Source of the DNA: Nitrospinaceae bacterium
Lineage (GTDB): Bacteria; Nitrospinota; Nitrospinia; Nitrospinales; VA-1
Assembly: GCA_016763735.1 (NCBI GenBank)
Contig: JAESTE010000104.1
Span: 1 to 7,477, forward strand
Length of the DNA: 7,477 nucleotides
Direction of reading: 5' to 3'
A program made the translations under genes and the position numbers. This document shows positions 1 through 6,894 of this stretch, piece by piece. Numbering within the stretch: position 1 is the first letter of the stretch; every line of letters begins with the position of its first letter. Below the pieces are notes generated by a model. That model searched no databases. It was given only the letters and a program-made list of their open reading frames with translations, and was not told where the DNA came from.

Positions 1-1071
1 GCAACAGGAGCTACATTGAGTTTTCCGCATGGTATCGCGATAGATAAAAATGACAACGTGTTGATTTCTGATAAAGGAAATTACCGAATTCGAAAAATTT
101 CTCCAGATGGCATTATCCATACCATCGCTGGAAACGGCATCCGTGGAAATGTCGGTGACGATATGCCTGCCATAAAAGCCTCTATTTATGGGGCCACCTC
201 ACTGAAACTGAACAACAAAGAAGAAATGTTCATTGTCAGCCCAAGCGGATTCGTAAGCCTAATTCGAAAGATTGATGAAAAAGGAATTATGAGAAAATTC
301 CTTGATACGGTTACCCCCGCGTATCTTAAATCGATAGCAAACAGTAAGTATAAAGGCAAGGTACAAACCGGGGAACTGGCTATCATCACTACCTTTTCAG
401 ATTTCGCCTTCGACCACAAAGGCAATATGTTTATTTCCGACCGACTCAATCACCAGATTCGCAAAGTGGATTCAAAAGGCAACATCTCCACGATCGCGGG
501 AACCGGCGAGTCGTCTCATTACGGGGATGGGGGGCCCGCAATTGAAGCGGCGTTTCGAGACCCCAACGCATTAGCAACAGACAAAGAAGGAAGTTTGTAT
601 ATCGGGGATAGTGCCAATAATATGGTACGAAAAATCGATACAAAGGGTATCATTTCTACCATCGCGGGTAACGGTAACCACGAAGCCACTGGTGATGGAG
701 GACCCGCAATGGAGGCTGGCATCCGCAATATAGACTACCTGGCGGTAAGCCCACAGGGGGAAGTTCATATAGCAGGAATGAATTCAAACTCTATCCGGAA
801 AATTACTAAAGATGGGAAAATAGTTATGGTAGCTGGAACAGGTTACCAAGGTTATTTTGGCGATGGTGGTCCCGCGACCAAAGCCATGCTTAAAGGCCCT
901 GTCGCCATCGCATTCGATTCGAAGGGCAATTTATATATTACCGACATGGGCAACAACCGTATCCGGAAAGTGGACTTAAAAGGTATCATTTCCACGTTTG
1001 CGGGAACCGGTGATTTCGGTTGGGCTCAAGATGGCGAAACAGTAGAAATTATTTTGCATCATTTCCCCTGA
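1..1071 (+). CDS. NHL-repeat beta-propeller protein, 5'-partial
   Basis: The reading frame is open from base 1 and residues before the first possible start (TTG at 16) already fit the repeat, so the true start lies upstream. The protein is built of NHL-type blades with an IRKxDxxGxIxTIAGTG strand followed by a GDGGPA turn. Clear GDGGPA turns lie at 523-540, 691-708 and 859-876, exactly 168 bases (56 residues) apart; a weaker GDDMPA is at 154-171. The blade between 154 and 523 is degenerate and 11 residues longer than two regular units. The final turn, at the expected place (1027-1044), is degraded to QDGETV, and the stop comes just after the LHHFP that would open another blade. NHL propellers usually act as protein- or ligand-binding scaffolds, often outside the cytoplasm; no catalytic function can be read here. 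A 75-base gap separates it from the next gene. Confidence 0.85.
   Translation, partial: ATGATLSFPHGIAIDKNDNVLISDKGNYRIRKISPDGIIHTIAGNGIRGNVGDDMPAIKASIYGATSLKLNNKEEMFIVSPSGFVSLIRKIDEKGIMRKFLDTVTPAYLKSIANSKYKGKVQTGELAIITTFSDFAFDHKGNMFISDRLNHQIRKVDSKGNISTIAGTGESSHYGDGGPAIEAAFRDPNALATDKEGSLYIGDSANNMVRKIDTKGIISTIAGNGNHEATGDGGPAMEAGIRNIDYLAVSPQGEVHIAGMNSNSIRKITKDGKIVMVAGTGYQGYFGDGGPATKAMLKGPVAIAFDSKGNLYITDMGNNRIRKVDLKGIISTFAGTGDFGWAQDGETVEIILHHFP
385..1044 (+). repeat. Tandem 168-base repeats encoding NHL blades
   Basis: Four successive units in register encode a hydrophobic strand, a G-N-[LM]-[YF]-I-[SGT]-D-like segment, an IRK strand and a GDGGPA turn. The turns at 523, 691, 859 and 1027 are spaced exactly 168 bases. 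The DNA has diverged but the protein pattern is well kept, except in the last turn. Confidence 0.75.
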
Positions 1072-1132
1072 TTGATCTCGTTTTCATGAGGTTTAACAAC
1101 AAATCAGGCAGACATTTTTAAATTTTTTATCT

Positions 1133-1137
1133 GGAGA
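1133..1137 (+). promoter_or_regulatory. Ribosome binding site of the secreted 167-aa protein
   Basis: GGAGA lies 9 bases before the ATG at 1147. It is the clearest Shine-Dalgarno sequence in the left block and supports that start. Confidence 0.7.
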
Positions 1138-1146
1138 AATTTTACA

Positions 1147-1650
1147 ATGAAACGTTTCATTCTCACCGGACTGGTTTTCATTTCGTCCCTGGTAATCAGT
1201 AATAATGCTTTCGCCGCCGACACAGATGTGTTTGCCAATATCTTAAAAAAAGCAGATAGCTTCGCTTGTACCCAACCCGAAAAACTTCCGAGTTTGTATG
1301 GCCAGGGTCTGGTCATTATGGAAGACGACAAACGTGCGCTGTTGGCAAACCGTGTAAAAGACTATCGCCATATGATGTCAGATTTCCGAAATATCAATTG
1401 TCGTGTTCAGCGCCAGATTCTCTCAGGGCATATGGGAAGTAAGATCGGGTATGTGCTGGCTGACGAAATCAGCAGCATCACTTCCAAATCGAATGACACC
1501 GATGAGCGACAGCACAGTGTCTGTAGTTATAGCTTTGTCAAAGAAGATTCAAATTGGAAAATAACTCTTGAGCATTGTTCCAGCTTGCCGGATTACAGCA
1601 TCAATCCGGGGGATGATGCCTTGTACTATTTCCACAATCCTATTTATTGA
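1147..1650 (+). CDS. Secreted small protein with four cysteines, function unknown
   Basis: This 167-aa protein has a good Sec signal peptide: positive residues K2 and R3, a hydrophobic core to about residue 18, and an AFA cleavage site after residue 23. The mature part is about 144 residues and has exactly four cysteines (C41, C85, C126, C144), which could form two disulphides in the periplasm. No CXXCH motif is present, so it is not a c-type cytochrome. The pattern of an N-terminal helical part followed by strands ending in a WKITLEH segment (residues 137-143) loosely recalls NTF2/SnoaL-like folds, but this is only an impression and no active site can be assigned. The start is supported by GGAGA nine bases upstream. 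The gene lies between the NHL protein and the Hpt gene in the same direction; hairpins follow its stop. Confidence 0.8.
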   Translation: MKRFILTGLVFISSLVISNNAFAADTDVFANILKKADSFACTQPEKLPSLYGQGLVIMEDDKRALLANRVKDYRHMMSDFRNINCRVQRQILSGHMGSKIGYVLADEISSITSKSNDTDERQHSVCSYSFVKEDSNWKITLEHCSSLPDYSINPGDDALYYFHNPIY

Positions 1651-1651
1651 T

Positions 1652-1668
1652 CTCTCCTTACAGGGGAG
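1652..1668 (+). other. Small hairpin just after a stop codon
   Basis: CTCTCC (1652-1657) can pair with GGGGAG (1663-1668), with one G-T pair and a 5-base loop. It begins two bases after the TGA of the secreted-protein gene. No T-run follows, so on its own it is not a convincing terminator; it could protect a transcript 3' end. Confidence 0.3.
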
Positions 1669-1691
1669 GCAAGGCGATGTCTTGATGAAAG

Positions 1692-1733
1692 GCACAACAT
1701 CTTTTTGTGCTCAATAAGCTTTTTCTTTTTGAG
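1692..1733 (+). terminator. Possible terminator, two adjoining hairpins
   Basis: GCACAA (1692-1697) pairs with TTGTGC (1705-1710) around a 7-base loop. Sharing its last base, CTCAATAAG (1710-1718) pairs with CTTTTTGAG (1725-1733) with one T-T mismatch. T-rich sequence (1719-1730) lies in and beside the second hairpin rather than cleanly after the first stem. The position, 41 bases after one gene and 34 before the next, suits a terminator, but the stems are short and not GC-rich, so the call is tentative. Confidence 0.35.
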
Positions 1734-1767
1734 TCTAGCGTCACGCTGGCGGACATGGTTTGGTTAG

Positions 1768-2088
1768 ATGGAAATTCCAGTGAAAAAAATTATTGCACAT
1801 GTCGACCCTGATTTACGCGAACTGATTCCGGGCTACTTGCAAAATCGTCGCAAAGACATAGTAGCCATCGGTGCCGCACTCAAAGATGCGGATTTAATAA
1901 AAATTCGTACCCTCGCTCATTCCATGAAAGGTTCGGGCGGTGGGTACGGATTCATGCCAATCAGTGTGATTGGGGCTGCTATTGAAAAAGCAGCAAAAGA
2001 AAAAACCCCAGAAGATATCCAAACTCATCTCGATGAATTGCTCAGCTATCTGGACAGCGTTTCCGTTGTGTACGATTTGCCCGTCTGA
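1768..2088 (+). CDS. Stand-alone Hpt (histidine phosphotransfer) domain protein
   Basis: This 106-aa protein is about the length of a single Hpt domain and carries little else. The signature LAHSMKGSGGGYGF spans residues 49-62, with H51 as the predicted phospho-accepting histidine and the K54-G55 and glycine-rich stretch typical of the four-helix Hpt bundle. The family passes phosphate between receiver domains in multistep phosphorelays in the cytoplasm, and the lack of a signal peptide agrees. No kinase or response regulator is present in the window, so its partners are unknown. The ATG at 1768 has only a weak purine-poor leader. A 58-base gap separates it from the cytochrome gene downstream; co-transcription is possible but a functional link to the cytochromes is not shown. 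Confidence 0.85.
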   Translation: MEIPVKKIIAHVDPDLRELIPGYLQNRRKDIVAIGAALKDADLIKIRTLAHSMKGSGGGYGFMPISVIGAAIEKAAKEKTPEDIQTHLDELLSYLDSVSVVYDLPV

Positions 2089-2146
2089 TTTGTTTAGGCG
2101 ATTCAGTTGATTTCTTAACTTCGCTCTTATTCTTCCAAAAAATATT

Positions 2147-4525
2147 GTGTTCACTTTTAAAAAGGGACTGGCAATTTTTCTGATTACCCTGATAGGGGTC
2201 TACTCTGCCTACGCTCAGGAAAAGGATTGGACTTTCTGGCAGCAAAAATTTTCCCAAACAAAAGCGGACGATACCAACGATCACGAAACGGCGCATTTCT
2301 GGAGGACCCAGAAACCTCACATCAAAGAGGTAAAAGTCACCGCAACTTTGCCCGACTACCCTTGGGTGAAAGTCTCTGATTACAGGAACCGTTCGGTAGA
2401 GCGTTGCGTCACCTGCCACGATGGCATATCTGCCGTCAGCACATCGCATCCACCGGAGTTTGGTTGCGCTGTTTGTCATGGCGGCGAACCCGAATCCATC
2501 GACAAAGACCAGGCCCACGCCACATTAATATACGACCCCAAAGCAGGGACGGGAAAACGCAATCCATCAAGCCTCAATGTGGTTGAGCAATCCTGCGGGC
2601 AACTTTATTGTCACTCTGGCCATGCACAGGAAGACCGTAACCATATTCAACGGTTAAACAAATCCATGATGAATACTCTGGCTGGAGTGATTTCAGGTTT
2701 GCGCTATCAATGGGCTGGGCAAAATAAAAAGACCGCACGCTATGCAACAGAAGATATTGCAGACAAAGACGGCAATACACCGCATGAGTGGGGTGCTTTA
2801 GAAAAGCTGGATAAACTGCCCTACTTTTCTCATTTGGATATCCCGAAATCGGATAAAAAATCCATCCACGCGATTTCAAAGCATCCCGGCGACCGCCTTT
2901 TGCGCCAACAATGCTTTCAATGTCATATAGATTCCCCACCGCCGCCGGGACAATATCGGTCTCAAGGTTGCGCAGCTTGTCATTTTACTTATTCGAACAC
3001 AGGCCTCTATGAAGGCGATGATCCGACTATCTCCAAAACGCAAACCGGTCATGCAAAGTTCCATAAGATTCAAGCCCTGCCAAAACGCACAGTGTGCGTG
3101 CAATGCCATAGAAGGTTTTCTTTGCAGCCTTTGGGCAATGATCCTTCTCCTGTCAAAGAAGATGATGCAACAGAATTCTATAGTGAAGAAATAAATGACG
3201 AGCTAAATATCGACCTGCCACTTCAAAAAGATGTATTTATCGAAGAGGGACTAAAAAGAGTTGAAATACTTACAGAAGAAAAAGTACTGGATGATGAAAA
3301 CGAGCCGCTCCTCAAAAACCTTGAAGAGAACCCTGAAAAAGTCGTCATAGCAAGCAAAGAGGAACAATCCATAAAAGAAACTCCTCTATTTGCAGGTCAG
3401 GGAAACGTTCAGGTCGATGTTCATACCGCTCGTGGAATGGATTGCATTGACTGCCACACGCAGCGCGATATCATGGGAGATGGCAATCTGTATTCTAAAC
3501 AACATCAAGCTGTGGAAATTCGTTGTGAAACCTGTCATGGTGATGACAAAAGCTATCCTCTGGTATCTCAAGTTACCGACCCAAAAGACGCAGTCATTCG
3601 ACTCAGTAAACACTACAAGGGTGAACCCAATTCTGTCGGAGATTCGATGGCAGTTTCCGAACGAAAAAAACGAATGGCAAATGTAAAAGTTCAAAATGGA
3701 AAAATGGTTACCCTCGGTAAACGTAGCGGTCGTGTTTATGATATTCCTCTTGTTCGAGATACAGATGCGCATTTTATTCCACAACACCGATCTCGTTTAG
3801 AGTGCACCGCTTGTCATTCCCAATGGGTAGTTAAATGCCCCGGTTGCCATGTGTCTATGATATTAGGACAGAACAAGTTAGATTTGAAAATTGCACCACC
3901 TATGCAAATTCAGCAACCGGCACTTATGATAGGGCCTCGTGGGAAAGTTGCGCCGATGCTTGCGCAACCCGAAAGGCATTTTTCGCTGCTGGATGAAAAG
4001 GGAAATCCGGTTCCAGCATTGGGGCCTGCAGGACAACACTATGGAGAATATCGGGAATGGCCTTTTACCAATCCTCACAACACATCGGGATCAAACCTTG
4101 CTTATTCGTTGAACCCTCATTCCACAGGCACAAAAGTTCGCTCCTGTGAAAGTTGCCATTTGTCTCCCAAAACTTTAGGATTAGGAGAAGGCGACTTGAG
4201 AATTGGTGCGAATAATACCGGAAAAAATGATTCCTTGATTCCGCTGAACCATTCCGATGAACGGGGCAAGGCATCAAAATTTGATCCCGAGGCAAAAGTC
4301 TCAATGCGGGGAGAAATTCTTGCAGGAAGTCATCAACTCAGGGCAAGGCCTTTTAGCCAAAAAGAGATAATAAGAATTTTGAAAGTAGGTAATTGCATTC
4401 CATGCCACGATCAATATGACGACCCCATTTATCAGGATATTAAAAAAAGCTATACTTTCGAAGGCACAATGAAACACCGTAAACTGCGCGAAAAAATATT
4501 GAACCCAGAGCAAACACAACCGTGA
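2147..4525 (+). CDS. Periplasmic multihaem c-type cytochrome, 12 haem sites
   Basis: This 792-aa protein has a signal peptide (K5-K6, hydrophobic core, AYA cleavage after residue 23). It has eleven CXXCH motifs starting at C87, C107, C256, C275, C317, C433, C460, C553, C564, C667 and C750, plus a CX4CH site at C150 (CGQLYCH). Such motifs bind haem covalently after export, so a periplasmic or extracellular electron-transfer or redox role is expected; many further histidines could be distal ligands. The region from about 333 to 412, between haems 6 and 7, is rich in Asp and Glu and is much shorter in the next gene's product. Conserved blocks include GQYRSQGCAACH (268-279) and RGMDCIDCH (429-437). 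I do not recognise a named family or substrate. The start is GTG at 2147; an in-frame TGA at 2108 limits extension, and the alternatives are only ATT codons. No strong ribosome binding site is visible. Its stop overlaps the start of the paralogous gene. Confidence 0.9.
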   Translation: MFTFKKGLAIFLITLIGVYSAYAQEKDWTFWQQKFSQTKADDTNDHETAHFWRTQKPHIKEVKVTATLPDYPWVKVSDYRNRSVERCVTCHDGISAVSTSHPPEFGCAVCHGGEPESIDKDQAHATLIYDPKAGTGKRNPSSLNVVEQSCGQLYCHSGHAQEDRNHIQRLNKSMMNTLAGVISGLRYQWAGQNKKTARYATEDIADKDGNTPHEWGALEKLDKLPYFSHLDIPKSDKKSIHAISKHPGDRLLRQQCFQCHIDSPPPPGQYRSQGCAACHFTYSNTGLYEGDDPTISKTQTGHAKFHKIQALPKRTVCVQCHRRFSLQPLGNDPSPVKEDDATEFYSEEINDELNIDLPLQKDVFIEEGLKRVEILTEEKVLDDENEPLLKNLEENPEKVVIASKEEQSIKETPLFAGQGNVQVDVHTARGMDCIDCHTQRDIMGDGNLYSKQHQAVEIRCETCHGDDKSYPLVSQVTDPKDAVIRLSKHYKGEPNSVGDSMAVSERKKRMANVKVQNGKMVTLGKRSGRVYDIPLVRDTDAHFIPQHRSRLECTACHSQWVVKCPGCHVSMILGQNKLDLKIAPPMQIQQPALMIGPRGKVAPMLAQPERHFSLLDEKGNPVPALGPAGQHYGEYREWPFTNPHNTSGSNLAYSLNPHSTGTKVRSCESCHLSPKTLGLGEGDLRIGANNTGKNDSLIPLNHSDERGKASKFDPEAKVSMRGEILAGSHQLRARPFSQKEIIRILKVGNCIPCHDQYDDPIYQDIKKSYTFEGTMKHRKLREKILNPEQTQP

Positions 4526-6894
4526 ATAAATTGTTTCGAATTTTTCTATCGCTGGGCTTTATAGTTGGGCTCTGCCTTGGCAGCTTCCTTACCTATTCCT
4601 CGGGCCAGAATACAAACGATTTTTCTGATTTTTTTGAGGGAAAGCAAAATGACGAATCGATTGCCGCCCCGCCTGAAAAAGATTCGTCCGGGATACTGGA
4701 TTCCTTTCTAAAATCAGAATCCAAATCCAAAGATATTCAAGAAACAGAAATCGCTCCCGGGCCTGAAAAAACTTTGCACACCAAAGAAATGGTTGAGATG
4801 CCGGCCACGTCGCCGAAGACTCAAATCGATGCTTCCGATTTTGAAGACCCTTTTTATCGAGTCAGAGGATTTCAGGGCAATTCCGAAAAAGTCTTGCAAC
4901 CTGGCACGACATTGGATGGGGTGCAATTTCAAACGTATGGAGACACCAACAAGTTCATTGAAAAATTTTATAAAGAATCTAATTTTTCACTCGAAGATGT
5001 GTATGGAAAAATAGAATATCTTGAAAGACGCGGTGGTTGCTATACCTGCCATCAGGGAATTGAGAGGATCAGCAACAACCACCGTTTTTCCTGCGTTCGC
5101 TGCCATGGTGGCAATAGGAGATCCAGTTCATTGCCGAATGCCCATAAAGGGCTTGTTTCCAACCCATCCTCGGCAAAAAATGCTCCCCGATTCTGCGGGA
5201 AATGTCATGGCGACCATGTTCGCAAAGTGGAACGATCGCTCATGTCCACAGCCAAAAGGATGGTCAACATCACCCGATATGGTTGGGGTGCTCAACCTGA
5301 GGATGAACTTCCATTTTCATTGCAACCGGATGATGACGAACAGGTCTTACCTAGTGCTGCAACGGGTCATCCAGTAGACGGGTTTCTCAGAGCAAAATGC
5401 CTGCGCTGCCATATTGGCTCTGAAAGCCCTCATCGCCCGGGAGATTACCGAGCATCGGGATGTTCTTCCTGCCATATGATTTACTCGAACGATGGCATCT
5501 CATTGTCACATGACCGGGCAATACAAAAACTGCAAAATAAAAGTGACAAACAAAACCGCTTTGCTAGAAAATTTTCCGAAAACTCTTTGAACAATCCACG
5601 CGGCTATCCGTTGCTACATAAGTTCACCGTTGCTGTTCCCAGTGTGCAATGCGAGCATTGTCACAACAATAACGGAGTGGGGCAAGAGTTCGAAGGACTA
5701 TTTGCAAAACCCTCACGGCCCAGAGAAACACCGGAACAGATCAACGCAGAAAAACCCGTTTTATACGGTAAGGAACACGAGTTTCTGGTTCCCGATATCC
5801 ATCGTGAAAAAGGCATGCATTGCATCGACTGTCATATTGGCGATGAAATGAAACCCGAAGTAGAACCCGACCAACTTCATTCGGGAGTACAGATCCGTTG
5901 TGTCGATTGCCATGGCACCCAGGAAAAACTTCCTGAAGAATTTCTATTAATCGAGTCGGACCCAAACACAAAAAAAATGATCGCGCGTGCCAACCTTAAC
6001 CCCAATCTTAAGAAAAAAATTCGCGTGGGAGATACTGTTTTAGTTAATTCAAGCGGTTCCCCCATGTTGCATGTCAAACGGATTAAGAAGAAATGGGTTT
6101 TAATCTCAAAGGTCTCAGGCAAGAAGCACAATATCCCTTTACTCAAAAATCTCAAGCCTTCCATCGCGCACCAGATTCCAAAACATATGCAGGAAATGGA
6201 ATGCGCCACCTGTCATGCACGTTGGGCGGCAACAGAATGGGGCATGCACGTTATACGAGAAGGAGATTTTAATCCTGAAAAATGGAAAAACTGGAACCTC
6301 TCAGATCCTTCCCTGCAATATTTACTGTCAAACTCGTCCATTGAAAAAACAGGGATGCTGGATTGGCCGACTGCCAAATCACTGCCGCAAAAAATTGAAG
6401 CCAACATATTGGATGAATACTGGTGGACCGTGTTCTCTGATGCCGGATGGTCCGATATGGTGATGGGTAAAAATTCGCGCGGGAAATATGCCATCCTGAA
6501 ACCTCGCTATCAATATTTTATCACCGACCCGGCGGGACCATCAGGCCTCCCTTCAAAACGGGCGGAGCTTCCCTTAACGCTTGACGATTCCCCTGGCCTG
6601 ATCTGGACGGATTATTCACCGCATACGATTCGGAAAACAGTACGTTCCTGTGAAAGTTGTCATCAAAACTCTTTATCCATGGGGCTTGGGGATACTTTGA
6701 AAAAATCCATTCAAGATGCCGGACAATTTTTTTCAGGATTAAAACAAAACAATCAGGTAAATCCGGACTTCCAGCTCAAACAAGGGATAGACCCGAACGG
6801 CATGGCATTGCAAACTCTCTTTCCGGGAGACAAATTCAACAATGGCTTTAGCTTCTACAGGAAGATTGATTTTCAAACTCGGCAGTCTCCATAG
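4522..6894 (+). CDS. Second multihaem c-type cytochrome, 10 haem sites, 3' end apparently lost
   Basis: The gene starts with GTG at 4522, overlapping the preceding TGA as GTGA, which suggests translational coupling. The 790-aa frame begins with a hydrophobic segment (about residues 3-24) lacking a clear AxA site, so it may be a signal peptide or an uncleaved membrane anchor. A polar Ser/Lys/Glu/Pro-rich linker to about residue 105 follows. Ten CXXCH motifs start at C173, C191, C225, C293, C314, C377, C434, C460, C561 and C710. They match sites 1-9 and 11 of the upstream cytochrome, with shared blocks such as GDYRASGCSSCH (307-318) and VRSCESCH (707-714). Site 10 is replaced by EWGMH (572-576). 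Site 12 would fall at about residue 794. Residues after about 771 are the antisense of conserved sspA sequence, so the native C-terminus, probably with a further haem, seems missing. Function and redox partners are unknown. Confidence 0.85.
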   Translation: MNKLFRIFLSLGFIVGLCLGSFLTYSSGQNTNDFSDFFEGKQNDESIAAPPEKDSSGILDSFLKSESKSKDIQETEIAPGPEKTLHTKEMVEMPATSPKTQIDASDFEDPFYRVRGFQGNSEKVLQPGTTLDGVQFQTYGDTNKFIEKFYKESNFSLEDVYGKIEYLERRGGCYTCHQGIERISNNHRFSCVRCHGGNRRSSSLPNAHKGLVSNPSSAKNAPRFCGKCHGDHVRKVERSLMSTAKRMVNITRYGWGAQPEDELPFSLQPDDDEQVLPSAATGHPVDGFLRAKCLRCHIGSESPHRPGDYRASGCSSCHMIYSNDGISLSHDRAIQKLQNKSDKQNRFARKFSENSLNNPRGYPLLHKFTVAVPSVQCEHCHNNNGVGQEFEGLFAKPSRPRETPEQINAEKPVLYGKEHEFLVPDIHREKGMHCIDCHIGDEMKPEVEPDQLHSGVQIRCVDCHGTQEKLPEEFLLIESDPNTKKMIARANLNPNLKKKIRVGDTVLVNSSGSPMLHVKRIKKKWVLISKVSGKKHNIPLLKNLKPSIAHQIPKHMQEMECATCHARWAATEWGMHVIREGDFNPEKWKNWNLSDPSLQYLLSNSSIEKTGMLDWPTAKSLPQKIEANILDEYWWTVFSDAGWSDMVMGKNSRGKYAILKPRYQYFITDPAGPSGLPSKRAELPLTLDDSPGLIWTDYSPHTIRKTVRSCESCHQNSLSMGLGDTLKKSIQDAGQFFSGLKQNNQVNPDFQLKQGIDPNGMALQTLFPGDKFNNGFSFYRKIDFQTRQSP

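Noticed and set aside
1072..1146. Continuation of the NHL gene after a frameshift
   Set aside because: The other two frames here show no NHL-like residues before stops, so there is no sign of a broken gene.
2089..2146. Promoter or ribosome binding site before the first cytochrome
   Set aside because: No -35/-10 pair with proper spacing and no purine-rich Shine-Dalgarno sequence could be supported in this short gap.
2042..2518. Open frame of 158 codons on the minus strand across the start of the first cytochrome gene
   Set aside because: It is antisense to a clear signal peptide and the first two CXXCH sites; its protein resembles no family.
3386..3787. Open frame of 133 codons on the minus strand inside the first cytochrome gene
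   Set aside because: It is antisense to haem sites 7 and 8 and has no family features.
5021..5377. Open frame of 118 codons on the plus strand inside the second cytochrome gene
   Set aside because: It is out of frame with ten well-placed haem motifs and has no recognisable domain; it is a shadow of the real gene.
6739..6831. Last ~30 residues of the sspA frame as true SspA sequence
   Set aside because: They do not resemble the usual SspA C-terminal helix and are the exact antisense of cytochrome codons that align with the paralogue.
6835..6894. Last ~18-20 residues of the second cytochrome as its native C-terminus
   Set aside because: They are antisense to conserved SspA codons and have no match in the paralogous cytochrome.
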